NCBI GenBank assembly: GCA_905178155.1
Contig: CAJINV010000001.1
Location: forward strand, 13,204,635-13,268,634
Direction: 5' to 3'
Origin: Amoebophrya sp. A120
Lineage: Eukaryota; Sar; Dinophyceae; Syndiniales; Amoebophryaceae
DNA length: 64,000 nucleotides
Below the pieces are notes generated by a model, which was not told the origin of the DNA, searched no databases, and saw nothing but the letters and a program-made list of their open reading frames with translations. Below are positions 24,901-36,767 of the stretch, in pieces; position 1 is the stretch's first letter; each line of letters starts with the position of its first letter. The position numbers and the translations under genes were made by a program.

Positions 24901-27900
24901 CGTCTGTAGTTCTCCTTTCGACGTTTCCGCGTTTCTCGGCGTGCCCTTTTTATTCACTGCCTGCAGATTCAAAGTCGCCAAGAACCTGGTTGTACTGTTC
25001 GATGGTATTCTGCTGCTTGGGCTGGTCGAAGTGAAGGTCCGTGTCGATTTTCTCTTCGGCGCCAGTGGAGGCTCCTGCATTTCACAGCCAGCATTCTTGG
25101 ATGTGGTGGCGCTATTCGGTGTGCTCAGTCCGGCATCGCCTGCTGCCTGGGATGTGGCATTCTCAACATTTTTATCCTTGTTGATGCTGCCACTGTCCCC
25201 AGCGGATGTTGCATCGGGCCGCGACTCGCCCGTGCAGCTCGAGGTGTCCTTTTTAAAGTCGGAGCTTTGCGCTTGCGCGCTAACCGCCATGGGGGAAATA
25301 TGAGGCACAGCCGGCAGTGCGGGCACTCCGGACGGCGGTGCTGGTGCAACCAACGATACGTGCGTAGTCGCCGCACTCGTCCGGGTCGCGGAGGTGGGTG
25401 TCACGGTCGACTTCATGGAAAGGGATGGGGGCAAGGGCGGCGGGGGACCGATTTTTGCCACGGTCGCTGAGAAAGAGGTCGTCGTACTGGTGGAAAGTGT
25501 CGCTTTAGAGGAAGGCGCGAGCATCTGCATTCCAGGCCCAAGGGCCGGCATAGGGGGTGGCGGAAGAGGCACGCCCGCGGGAACAGATGTTGAGCAGGTT
25601 GCTGCCGATGCTGCAGCTGCTGCTGTGTTGATTACAGGAGGGATAGGGAAAGTAGTTGTCGCGCCTCCAGGATTAGTATTCAGGTTGGGATCTTCCCCCA
25701 ATATTGTTGTCGTCGCACAGCTTGAAGCGTCGTTCGAAACCGGGGAGCGGAGCTCGTCATTTGAGACTTTAATGCTTGTCGCATTCGGCCCGGTTTTTCG
25801 TTCTTGCTCTTCGAGACGATGATCTTTTTCTCCAGCTTTGTTTTCATCGTTGGGAGCGGCAGCAAGCTGTTCTTGTTCCCCGTTAAGAATAATTTTGTTG
25901 TCCTTGCTACTTCTTCGTGCTTCACTCGCTTTTCTGCCCCGCTTCCTTTTTGCTCGCGTTCGAGTGTTTTTTCCGCTCGCGGCTACAGTGGTGCCCGAGG
26001 AACGAGCGCCCCCGGCGCCACCGTTCGCTCGTTCCTCTGCAGGAGCGTCTACGTCCTCCTCTTCCTCGACGATGGACTCCGGTGTTCTTTGTTCCGACGA
26101 GGTACAACCTTCGGACTTTTTATCCACGAGGTTGGAACTGCTGGTGGTGCTGCTGCAAGCAGAATTTTTGTTATCGTTTATGTTCTCCGGAAGTAGATCC
26201 TGGTCCACCACCGCACAAGTACTGCTGGATAGAAGTGTGACCACTCCCGAAGATACAACCGCCTCTCCAGGGGGCGTCCCCTGTGCCGCGCTCGCAGGTG
26301 CCGGCGCGTGGTTGTAGATAGAGGTACAACTCGACATGAGAGAACACGATGAACTTCCTCGCTGCTGCAGCTGTCCTCGAGGACGTTGTTCCTGTACTAT
26401 TGAAGATGTGCTCCCCCCGCACATCATTACCACACTGCTTTTTTCACTCGTGATGGAAGTGGTGTTGGAGGAGCTCTCCTGCGGACTGCTGCATCCGTCG
26501 AAGACATCCGCCAGCCGCTCGTGAATGCCGCCGGATTTGGACAGCGGGTCCTGGTCCCCGGCCGTGGTATCTTGGTCCTCGTGGTCGGGAGAGGGCGCCA
26601 AGACGCTAATCAGCTCCAGCGACTGCGCCTCACTACTGGACGTTACCGGAGAAGAAAAGGTCGGAGGTTGATGACTCGAAGCATGATCTGCATCTTCTAC
26701 GTGTTCCTGGTCTTGTTCCCTGAGGGCGTCGCTGCTGCGCTCGTCTTGCTGGTCCAGCACCACGCCGTCCATCTGCCTCTTTGCGGTCTTCTCTTGGTGG
26801 CATTCTGTAGAAGTGCAGCCACTTTTGCTCGACGCCACGGCGGCGTAACTAGTATTCGCTGTCTTTGCATTGAAGAGTTTCTGCGCGGAGGTACTGGTAG
26901 TAGAAGCACCCGTAGAAGTGCTCGACGCGGTTGTCCCGGTTACCTCTTGGTATGTACAAGAACTCCTTCTGGTCGCTTGTTGACTTGTACAAGTTTCGTG
27001 CGGGAGATCACTGTTGCTTGCCGTTTTGTTCTTGTTGCCTCTCGTTCTGGTCTTACTTTTATTTGCTCCGCCTCCGGATGCTGAAGCTATTGCAGGCTCC
27101 AGTGAAGAAGACGAAGAAGGTGCTGTTGGCTCTTTTGTTGATAGTCTTCTTGACGTTCGCCCGTGTAGTTCCACATCGTCATCATCCTGTCCTTGCGCTG
27201 AAGGCGGTGTGCGTCTTTCGAAGCGATGCTCCCCCTCGCCGTATCGCTTCTGCTTTTGCGCCTTTGTCGCTTCCCGTTCTTTACTTGAATTCTTTCCTCC
27301 TTTATTATTTTCCTTTCGCGTACTATTGTTGCCTCCCTTAGAAGTCGACGAGGCCGCAGCGCCGCCGAATGAAGACGAACCGAGCTTACCTGAGGATATC
27401 CGTGTTGATAATTGAAATTGATGCGCGGCTTGCTATATATACTAGTCTCGCCCGAATTTGTTCCGGAGACAACGAAGCGCAACGTCAGACATCGACTCGT
27501 GCCCACTTAAGAAAACGCTTTTTATTCGACTCTCACTATGAAAACTCAAAACAAAAGTGCACATAGCAAAATCTTACCATCGGTCGTCGGGGGAGGGAGG
27601 TCAGGTAGCGGTGGCGGTCCCTGGTTGAAGGCGGCGTAGTCCACGATAGGGGGCGGCGAGGCGAGTGCAATGGAAGCATTCTTCTGCTTTTTTCCATCGC
27701 TCCTGTGAGTAGAGGTGGAGTTTCCATTTCAACCTTCGTAAGAACTTCAACACTTCATCTTGATTTTCTTCCTGTATCTATGTAGAGGTGACCGACGACA
27801 CGACGTCCCAAGAATTCCACATCAGGTCACGTAACAATACGATTACGTACTCTGCTGATAAGGTAGACGTACACGAAATAAAGGAAAACGAAAATCTAAA

Positions 27901-30900
27901 AAAATCAGGTTCGCAACAAAAATACAGAGCAGGAGGTGAATGCGCCGCCCACTCCTGCGGCGCGGTAGTGGGAGGTGGCGCTAGGGTGGGCGGCGCAAAG
28001 TCCGGCACTATTGAGGGAGGCGGCACGCTCGGGATGACCATTTTACTGCTCTCCGACGCTGTTCCCGCTCCACCTGTACCGTTCACCGAAGATGAGGCCC
28101 TGTTTTTTTTTTTACGATCATCACGAAGGTAGAGCTAACGGCACAATCACAAAGTATAACTCTGTATCATAAGAAGCCGCAGACGCACTACAAAAAACTC
28201 ATATCAGTCAAGCATGAACTTTGCTTACATGCATGGGCTTTGGCTGATGAATAAAGCTTTTGGCTGATGAATCTAAGCATAATCAACAAAAGGATATCTT
28301 TATCTTACCCCGTCAAAGCTGCTCCTGGCGCTGCCGAAGAGGGAGGGCCCCCGAGTGGGAATATTGGCGACGGTATTTTCGAAAGGTCGGGCGCTTTTTG
28401 CGGCTTCGATGCATTCGGCTGCAGCTGCTTGGTTTTGCTAGCGCTGTTCGACTGCAATGGCGCACCTCCAGGGCCACCAGCGGGAGTTGACGAGCCATGA
28501 TTCCCGTTGTTGCTGCACGGCGTAGTCTTATTGCTGTTCTTCCCGGCACTGGCAGACTGCTGCTGTGCTGAAGATGAAGATGATGCACCAGAAGTAGAAA
28601 CAGCACCCGCGGCTCCGGCTTTTCCTTTGCCGCTGTTTTTCCCTCCTCCTTTAGCCGCGCTTTGCTGGGCTTTGGTCTTGAGCGGTTCAACGTGCGTGGA
28701 CTTGCTTTCATTGTAGCTGCTGTTGCCACCCCCGTAGCCTCCATCGGTCGTTGTGGGACTGGCTGCCGCGGAGGAACTGACCTTGTCTTCGCTCTGGTCC
28801 TCTTCGTCTCCGTACCCTACTTTGGTGGGGTCTTCTTGGTTTTTCTGCTTTTCCTTTTCCCGCTTGAGCTTTTTGTTTTTCTTTTCCTGTTTGTGTTCGT
28901 GCTGCCACTTGTCCCATTCCGCCTGCGTGTACTTCTTTCCATCATCGCCGACAAACCAGTCCTCTTTCCAACTTTCCGCTTCCCGCTGTTTGCGCCTGCA
29001 GATTTTTACGGAATTTAGTAAACTTGTACTTGAGGTAGTAGACAAAGTGCTTGCATTACGATTGACTTCGACTTCGTCTATCTCATCTATGAAGACAAAT
29101 GCATACAACCTTCGGGTTGCGCCATAGGTACGCACGGTAACGGTAAGACACTTATTTCCCTACAAATTTACTGCTCACGAAATCAGGTGAACATGAACAT
29201 CATCGGCTCAAGACAAGGAAAAGGAACCAGCAACAAAATAAAAGGTACTCTTTTTTGGCTTCCTTCTTCGCTTTCTCCTGTTTCTCCCAGTCGGCCTTCT
29301 CATGTTTCTCCCATTTTGCCCAGTCTTTGTCGCTCCACTGCTCTTTCTCGTATTTGTTGGTCCCGTGCTTTGATGTCGATAGTACGTCGCTCTGTTTGTC
29401 GTATTTGTCATACTTCCCGTGCTTGCTTTCGTACTGATGCTTCTCTTTTTGCTCGTACTTGCTCGACGTAGAATTTTCGTGCTTGCTGTTTTCGTACTTG
29501 CTAGTCGTCTCTTTTTCGTACTTCTCGTACTCCGCACTGCTGTACTTCTTTTTCTTCTTACTCGTCGCACCGGTACTACTTGTTGTGGCGTCTTTACTAG
29601 AAGAACCTGGCGGCTGCTGCTCTTCGGAGTTGTAGCTATGAGTCGCGTAGTTCTTTTGCTCTTTCTTCTCCTTGTCCTTAGCAAGGGGCGCACTGCTCTC
29701 ACTGAGAACATTTTTTCCCGTTGATTTTGCGGTGCTGTGCGCCCCCACACAACTATCGGTCCCCTGCTTCGACGAAGCAGATACGCCGGGTTGCTGATTT
29801 TCCGCAAGTACATCGGCTCCTGTACCTTCTTTGTCTTTACCGCCCGCTCGCTTCCCGGGTTTGTAGTCGTAATTGGTAGTCGCAGTCGCCGTCGCCGTCG
29901 CGTTGTTGTTTTTATTGTTTTGTCTATTTTTCTTCTGCTGTTCGGTTTTGGACGCAGGGGGTTGTGCACCAGCGCCAGTAGTTGTGCCGCCGATTGACGT
30001 TATTTGTGCCCCTTTCGAACCAGCGGAGCTGCCGGCTCCTCCCGCGACACTGGTTCCGCTCGCGGCTCCAGCTGCGTCAGATACCGTACTCGGCGAGCCT
30101 GTCACGCTCGGTGGTAAGGCGGGCGGGACCATGGCAGCGGGCAGCTCAGCATTTGCAACCGCCGAAGAAGTGGATGCCGTGGGAGAATTTTTCAACACTT
30201 CGGGGCTATTCCTCTTACTTGCTGCGTCTGGCCGGTTAATGGGCTCTGCTTTTGTTTTGGAGCTGGAACCGCCAACGTATTTGGCAGGGTCAGGAACGTT
30301 CAGTGAGGACGTAGTCGGGTTGTTGCCTTTGTGGTTGCTCGAAATGCTGTCCAAGGCTGCACTTGAAGCTCCCCCTGCTGCTCCGAGTGCGCTACTTGAG
30401 GCTCCTGTGCCTCCGCCCTTTTCGTCGCCCTTTCCTCGTTTCCCCTTTCCTTTATGGCCTTTACCCGACTGCTGTGCGGCCAGTGCCTTCAGATCTCGGT
30501 GATCAGGATGCAAACCGTGCATAAAATTGCCTGTTGTAGAAGTTAAACGAGACAGATCAAAAAAAAAAAAAGTTATGGAGTTCGACTTGCAGTTAGAGTT
30601 CCATTCACAATAAATCCATTTTCAAAAAACGCATATTTTCTACTTCGAAGGTTCAAAAAAATTTGGTACAGTCCCCTTTCGTGTGCCGGTCGCAATATTC
30701 GCCGTTGAGCCACTTGATGCAATATTTGGCGGTGCCGATCATGCAGCGAAGCGTCATATCCTCGTCCGGGTGCTTGTAACCGTCCAAGCCCCGCACCGCT
30801 TTCGCGGCGTCCTCCTCTTTTTGGTACGTGACGTAGGCGGAATGATACTCCTCCCCGTGCCTCTGCTTTCCTTGCGAGGATAAGACGACCTGTTTCGTCG

Positions 30901-32428
30901 AAAAGTAGAAAAACTTGATCAAGATTTGTTGGGCAATAAAGCCATGGAAATACAAATGCTGCAGAAAGCACGCTTTGGTTACTCATTTTCTCGTAGACCG
31001 ATATAAACTACAGGAGACGAAGTTGTGACATCATTCAACAACCAGTTCCAGTGCAGTACCGACTTGATTGGGCCATACTGCGCAAAAAACTCCTGTTTCA
31101 GGATTTTTTCGTTTGCGAATGTCCTGCTCAGCCCGATGACATACACTGCAGTCGGCTGTCGCACCCGTTGCTCCATCAGTAAGTCTATCAAATGTAAAAA
31201 TGTCTGGGTCTGGAAGAATGCAAGTTTGTCATGCAGGTTTTCCATGACCCATGAGGTCTGGTATATAGGACATAGCATGACAGATTCTGCGAGAGCTCTA
31301 TCATGCCTATGCTGCATGAGAAACTGCCTCTCGATTAGGTCAAAAGTGGACAGCTTTCGGCACTCATGCAACACAGATTTTTGTATGCTTCAGATTTCGC
31401 ATGACAAGTTGCTTTGTTCCAGACCCAGACATTTTTGCAATCCATAAAGTCTTTGTATTGCTTCCGCTCCCGCACCTCCGCCGAGTCTTCCGGATACCTC
31501 GTTGCCGTATCAAATGCAAATATGTCTGGGTCTGGAAGATTGCGACTTGTGATGCTGTCTCTGCATTCTAAAAAAATTTGTATTGCATGACCAGCAAGAG
31601 GGGTCCAGTTTGTGCTACATGGAGAGGGCATTTCTCATGCGGGATAGGCATCAGAAAGCCCGCTAAAAATCTGTGATGCCAGGTTTTCCATTACAGGCGT
31701 TATGGGTCATGTAAAATCTGCATGACAAGTCTGGCATTTTTCCGGACCCAGACATTTTTGCATTTGATATGCCGGACGGAGTGGCGATTGCTTGACGGCA
31801 CCTCCACTGGGCGCGGCCGCCTGTGTGGGGTCTGGCACGTTTGGCCGTGCTCCAGTCGCCCCGCCGCGTGAGGGCCCCCCACTGGCCCGGGTCGCAGAAG
31901 TTGCACTGCTGCTGCTAGTACCCGCAGCTCCCTTGTTGTGCTTGCTGCCGCTTGTACGAAGATCTTGCTGATGCGCAGCGGAACTGCTCCCAGCCTGCTG
32001 CTTGTTACTTCCGCTATTTGCCGTGGCATCCGCGGCTTTTGCAGATTTTTGCTTCGGGGGCTCGATGACACGAAAGTTTGCCTCGTCATAGGGCTGTCGG
32101 CACGCAGGGCACAACCCATTGTCCTCATTTCGGATGTAATTCACACAAAAAAGGCAAATTCGGTAGGAACCTGCGAGATTTGTTTTTTCCTTTTCAATAC
32201 TAATTCGGTGAAAGTACTGCCGCTGTCACTTCACAACGCTTATCGAGTTTCAATTTCCTGTGAGTTACAACCGATTCAAAATTGAAATTGACATCCATGT
32301 GAAAATACCAACGCAAAAATTTCAATACATGTGCAGGCGTAAAAGTGTTTATCGGTTTCATCCAGGCGGTTCATGCACAGGGGACAGTCCTCCTCGTCAT
32401 CGTCAACAAATGCGTTTGACGTCGCCAT
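21987..32428 (-). CDS. NOT4: Giant NOT4: RING E3 ligase of the CCR4-NOT complex
   Basis: Eleven exons close exactly (8,433 nt, 2,810 aa): 32428-32329, 32170-31770, 31502-31441, 31183-30983, 30860-30670, 30530-29249, 28995-28309, 28099-27926, 27702-27578, 27389-22261, 22067-21987. NOT4 is the ubiquitin ligase of the mRNA-deadenylating CCR4-NOT complex and marks stalled ribosomes. The N-terminus has the C4C4 RING (CPLC, YACTCSYRICLFC, GLCPAC; residues about 14-58), an RRM (VYVIGLSRTF to HSAYVTYQ, about 195-290) and a C3H finger (KYCIKWLNGEYC to CNFMHGLH). This order matches human CNOT4. Beyond residue 320 the protein is low complexity: Gly/Ser/Thr, a K/E/Y/W-rich charged block, Pro-rich patches, then about 1,700 residues of Ser/Thr and poly-Gln. 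Family members are usually 575-715 aa. Introns 2 and 3 are introners flanking a 62-nt exon. Confidence 0.9.
22850..24110 (-). repeat. Poly-glutamine coding repeat in NOT4
   Basis: CAG/CAA-type codons (CTG and TTG runs on the plus strand) encode dense Gln tracts of up to about eight in a row, for example near 23315-23345 and 24050-24075. Mixed CAG/CAA use suggests the tract is kept as protein, not just as an unstable microsatellite. Confidence 0.85.
31184..31440. mobile_element. Introner-like element, family 2 copy a (NOT4 intron 3)
   Basis: 257 bp with ends TATCAAATGTAAAAATGTCT and CCAGACCCAGACATTTTTGC. The outer TATCAAA of one end is lost. Removal joins KDFM-DLLMEQ in the exon before the RRM. 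The copy reads in the opposite direction to its neighbour at 31503-31769. Confidence 0.85.
31503..31769. mobile_element. Introner-like element, family 2 copy b (NOT4 intron 2)
   Basis: 267 bp, ends TATCAAATGCAAATATGTCT and its complement. CGGCA is duplicated on both sides. Removal joins SPLRPA-TRYPEDS in frame. It aligns with copy a only after reverse complementing (for example shared TGTCATGCAG and CCTATxCxGCATGAGAAA stretches). Confidence 0.87.
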
Positions 32429-34300
32429 ACTGATGGAGTATCGCCGTTGCAGCTTTCGGTCCTCGGGAATACGGCCGTAGAACCAAGAAGTTTGCTATTG
32501 CTGCACCAAATTGGTCCTGTCGACGAGAGCCACGAGCTGCAGAGCTACTCACTTACAGCCACAGATCGGGGTGCAAGAATCTGCAACCTCCGCCAAGGAC
32601 AAGGGCTCCTAGAGACAGGGCGCTTCTGTAGTTTCCTTCTTGTGGATTTCTTGGAAAAAATGGTGCTGCTGCCTCTGTCGTCCTTCTCGTCTCCTTCTCC
32701 GCGGAATACTGCGACTGACATCACCAGTAGGAGAACTAATACTAATGGGTAAAGAAATGATGTCGAAGTGAACGGGCCTCGTCGGATCTTCCTTGTGAGT
32801 AGTCCTTATACACAACTCGACGGACTACTTTACGCATCGGTGACAAAATTCAAAAAAAGCTTGAAGACGACGCCGAGGGGAGTTTTATTTTCCCGGCAGT
32901 TGTTCGGTTCTCTGCTGAGGAGTCACTCCTGCACCTGGCAAGGAGCTGGACGGGGACAGCTGCGCCGATGATAATATCTGGCACTGGGACCGCCGATATA
33001 CTTTTAGTACGACGCGGGGGAGGACTGCTGATGATGCACTACTGCCCAGAACTGGCGTTACACGACTGGTGACGCAAACGGGTTGTGAATTTTTGACTTC
33101 AACTTGCTGCCGGTAGTAGTAGTAGTAGTAGCCCGAGTTGCGAAATCCAAAGCCGCCTGGGAGAGACCTTGTGGAGCAGCGTCGTGTGTGAAGCGGAAAA
33201 GATTGAAACAAGGAGCTGCACAAACTCAAAATTGTAATATTTTCGCTCCGCCAACAGGTTCGACTACAGGTCGAGAAAATGGAGCCGGCCTTGCTTGTTG
33301 CCGTTGCTTTCGACGCACGGTATTTGAGTGCTACACATTGATTTTCTATCGGTATTCATTCAATTTGAGATACACGAAGACATGACATAGCCGGGATTCT
33401 TACATTTACTTTTTTCACATGCTTCTTCAATTTCTGCGAGTTCGTGACTGAAGGTTGGAAGGCTATTTTTTCCTACTATGACAAGAAGACTCTTTCTGTT
33501 TACTATTTTCATCCTTGGATACTATGTTCGTTCGATCACTACAAGTACAACCGAGCTACAACTACACTGCTAGGAAAATATATAAGGTGGCTGCCAGAGC
33601 TCAAAGGCTAGAAAACTTGTATGTTGCTGTAGTAGAAAATCTATCAAAAATAAAACTTTCTTGTCTAAATTCGGAAGTTTTCAGGCCTGTGAGGATGAAC
33701 GTGTCATGTCGATAGATAGAACAAGTGCATATTGTTGATTGAAACAAAAAATGAAAACGGAAATATCAAAGTGCCAATCATGCGCCACTGCGACGTGGGG
33801 ATGGAAGTAAAAGTAATTCAGTGATCTTTCAGCGAATGACATTCGCCCATACAACCAAGAAAGGCGTAGTTGTGAGGTGATCTTGATCTCGGACTGCAGG
33901 ACGCTTGTGCCACTATCTTGTGTCGCGCTCGCGACTTGCAGAAGCGCCATGAAATAAGCTCAGTGAGTGTCGCTAGGAGTGTGCCACAGCCAAGGTGACG
34001 AGAACGGCGAATGCCGAAGCCGACAATGATGTTTTGACACTTCTGCACACATAATTGAACATCTTCGTGATGGCTCTCAAAGACGTACATGTACACGACC
34101 AAAGACAGAAACCCGTCTTTTCTGCCGGTCTGAGTAGAAGCGCGGTTTCGTCACGTTTCTTTTGCCATTCTCGAAAGGAGTATGTATGTGTCGTTCAAAG
34201 TAGTACTTACAGCGAAGTAGAAAAAGACTCGTGAAGATCTATCTATGGCGTAGCATGCACTGTCTAGATCCCAGCTTTTGCGAGAAGGACAAATGCATCG
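32429..34300. other. Intergenic, 1.9 kb
   Basis: No gene recognised. A (TAG)n microsatellite of about seven units lies near 33111-33133. A minus-strand frame at 32885-33229 crosses it and owes its poly-Tyr to it. This region should contain the NOT4 promoter and leader. Confidence 0.5.
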
Positions 34301-35200
34301 CTACATATTCAGCTTCAGTCCCAATACAAAGCCAAGCTCGGAAGGATCCAGTTCTACTTCAGCACCGCCCGCAGAAGATGAGGATGACGAGGACTCTTTC
34401 ATCGCCTTAGAAGACCCATCTTCACCCACAGAAGCTATTTTTCCTCCAGCAACGTGATCTACTTTTTTACAGCGTTGACGCGAAGTTGGAGACTTTTCTT
34501 GTGGCCTGTCGTACGGGCCGAGCGGCTTCCGCGACGAGTACGGTGGTACTATCGCGCTCCTACAACTACTTCCAGCCGGAAATTGCCCTTTCACCGCACG
34601 GTAGCTGCTGTGCTGCGGCGTCTCGTCGTCGCGTCGGTTTGTAGCTTTTGTGCCGCATCTTGAAGAAAATGTGCTGGTACTAGAACTACCGGCAGTAGGA
34701 GCTTTTGGCACAGATGATGTTTTAATATTCTCAGAAAATGCAATAAAGCTTTCGTCCTGATCGTCGATGTGTGCGAGCGCGGAAATGTCATTCCCGAACC
34801 TGCTTACCAGCGCATCTACGCTTAACGAGGACACGTCAGCGAAGAGAATATTTTCGTCCGCAGCTGCCCCGACAACTTGTTGGTCGTGAACAACAGGAAC
34901 ATCCAGCATACTGTGCTGATTCCCCCGCCTTTTGTTGTCGGAAATACCGAAGCTCTTCTCCACATCGTCTTCTACGGGATTTCTCCTCGAATTATGGGTT
35001 TCTCGGTGGGCACGCGATTTCTGGCCATCATGGATGGGACAATCTTGTGCTTGTTGATGCCGTACTCCAAGCGAAAATTGATTTTCACCTCCACCGTCCT
35101 CTCGCAAATGCGCATTCTTACCTTGGCTCAACGTCGTGGCACCGGTAAAAGTAGAACTCGGCATCGCTCTATTCGACTTATTCGAGTTCCACGAATCCAT
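34301..35200 (-). CDS. Disordered protein of unknown function, 299 aa
   Basis: Intronless open frame from ATG 35200. Rich in Ser, Asp, Lys and Arg, with no membrane segment or signal peptide. The middle (about residues 115-160) is the most ordered-looking part: ENILFADVSSLSVDALVSRF, then HIDDQDESFIAFSENIK. A Ser run near the C-terminus precedes ELDPSELGFVLGLKLNM. It starts 77 bp after the stop of the 35278-35727 gene. No family recognised. Length and composition favour a real gene; an extra exon is possible. Confidence 0.5.
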   Translation of the reverse strand: MDSWNSNKSNRAMPSSTFTGATTLSQGKNAHLREDGGGENQFSLGVRHQQAQDCPIHDGQKSRAHRETHNSRRNPVEDDVEKSFGISDNKRRGNQHSMLDVPVVHDQQVVGAAADENILFADVSSLSVDALVSRFGNDISALAHIDDQDESFIAFSENIKTSSVPKAPTAGSSSTSTFSSRCGTKATNRRDDETPQHSSYRAVKGQFPAGSSCRSAIVPPYSSRKPLGPYDRPQEKSPTSRQRCKKVDHVAGGKIASVGEDGSSKAMKESSSSSSSAGGAEVELDPSELGFVLGLKLNM

Positions 35201-35277
35201 TTTACAACTACTTCTGAAGAAAGTTGTTCTCCCTGTTGCTCCTGTCGTGGTGGTCGTAGTTTCCTGCTCTACAAGTT

Positions 35278-35727
35278 TTATTTCGTTTTTTTGACTTCTT
35301 CACCGTCCTCTGCGGCGTCGGTACCAGTGCCGCCGGCACCTGCTTCTTCAACTTCTTCTGCGTCAGACTTCGACGAGATTTTCTTCTTTCTTTTCTTCTG
35401 CCCAATCGCTTCTGAATCAGCACCAGAATCTTTTCGTGGCGACGTGGTCTTGATCTCGTCGCTCCTGACAGCATTCGAAGTGGGTTTGATATTTCGTGGA
35501 CCTGCACCAGAATTGCTCTGGTCGTTTTTCTTGTCGTTCTTCGAGTAGTAGAAGAGCACTGCGAACGCGAGACTGACTAGCTTGATGAGCATGCGATACT
35601 GGTCCAGTGGCACATACTCGGTGAACCCTCCGAGGTGACTTACACCCGAAAGCAGGAAATAACCGCCATAAAGAATACAGAACAGCGGCAGCGGGTTTTT
35701 CCTCGTCTTCTGGATGAAATCGTTCAT
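35278..35727 (-). CDS. Small protein with two membrane segments, 149 aa
   Basis: Starts at ATG 35727 (MNDFIQKTRKNPLP). Two hydrophobic segments at about residues 14-30 (LFCILYGGYFLLSGVSHL) and 48-61 (LIKLVSLAFAVLFYY) are joined by a short polar loop. A charged, Lys- and Glu-rich cytosolic tail follows, with QKKRKKK near residue 115. Possibly an ER or Golgi membrane protein. No family recognised. An earlier in-frame stretch (LWLSFWEDEK) has no ATG, so this start is preferred. Confidence 0.55.
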   Translation of the reverse strand: MNDFIQKTRKNPLPLFCILYGGYFLLSGVSHLGGFTEYVPLDQYRMLIKLVSLAFAVLFYYSKNDKKNDQSNSGAGPRNIKPTSNAVRSDEIKTTSPRKDSGADSEAIGQKKRKKKISSKSDAEEVEEAGAGGTGTDAAEDGEEVKKTK

Positions 35728-35874
35728 TTTTTCGTCCTCCCAAAAAGAGAGCCAGAGCAAAACAGGTTTATAAATATCTACTTCCGCTCCTTGGCTTTCA
35801 CTTGGTCTTGGCCCAGAATGAAATTACAGTAAAGGTAAACGTAAAGGTAAAGAAAATAGTTGTAAGTACTATCT

Positions 35875-36311
35875 TCAGGATGCTAGGAGAACGAGAAAAA
35901 AGCCGATCTGTAAATGGAAGAAAAAAGAGGGAGATTTCGTGTGCTTTTTCAGTTTAGGCACTGACAGCTGGTAAAATCCTTTCTCATCAGGAGGAGGAGA
36001 TCGCTCGTTGAAGGCAAAAGAAATTCGTACAGTGGAGCCATCTGGCGTACGCACTACTTTGAGATCAAGAAATTGTCGGTCGCGAACCTCCAAATGCAAC
36101 TGGGAAAAGAGAATATCATCTACATCTTCATCTTTTTTTACAATTCGAGCGTGTATCACATCTTCATCTTCAGGGTCTGGCGTCGAGAATCCTGCTCACG
36201 ATCGTCGCGTATGTAATGCATGCCGCGTAAATGACTGATCCCAAAGATACCTTCTGACATTTCGATCCAACCTCGGGCTCCGCCACCCTCATCTACAACA
36301 TGAAATGGAAG
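35875..36311 (-). CDS. Partial gene model, two exons, unknown function
   Basis: Exons 36311-36251 and 36191-35875 join in phase across a GTATCT...CAG intron: HVVDEGGGARGWIEMSEG continues into FSTPDPEDEDVIHARIVKK, then a compact stretch with RDRQFLDLKVVRTPDGSTVR. The 5' part is unresolved. Open frames in 36312-36600 (for example with NGQWMQCKDVENRHRIIRG) may be earlier exons. The hydrophobic last residues (FHLQIGFFLVLLAS) could be real or read-through of a missed donor. Confidence 0.4.
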
Positions 36312-36767
36312 CTATACACACATGCATAAAAGCACGCTGATCACACTGCCGCTCCAACACGGTTTGAGAATTTTCCCGCTTTCTCGTGCATTTTCCGAGC
36401 ACCACGAACACCAAGCAAAATCTAGACTGCGGCCTCGGATAATCCGATGACGATTCTCGACGTCCTTGCACTGCATCCATTGACCATTCCTTTGCACGTT
36501 TTCGTCAACACAACAGCTCGGAGTCACACTTTGCGGTGAGCTAATCAAAGCTCCGCTCGCGTGATTTTTTCTTGAACAGGTCAAGATATTCTTGTTTTGT
36601 TCGACAAAAATAAGGCGCTGCTACCTTGTCAAAACTGAGAAACTTGAATTCTCAAAACAAATGGTGCGTCTGCTCTGCACATGCGACAAAATCGAGAGCA
36701 GAAGTCCATAACTTCCTGCTTCCGCTAGAAATCCTATACTGATCATCCATATGTGTTTTTACCTTGT
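36312..36767. other. Unassigned stretch between two genes
   Basis: Minus-strand frames at 36312-36584 and 36289-36480 have some coding look (Cys- and Trp-containing) and may be upstream exons of the 35875-36311 model, but phases cannot be settled by eye. Confidence 0.3.

Noticed and set aside
22263-25822. Plus-strand Cys-, Leu- and Ala-rich frames opposite the NOT4 Gln tract
   Set aside because: They are the mirror of CAG/CAA repeats; poly-Leu, poly-Cys and poly-Ala here follow from the antisense of the Gln codons.
33111-33133. Minus-strand frame with a Tyr run at 32885-33229
   Set aside because: The run is a (TAG)n microsatellite read antisense, and no other feature supports coding.
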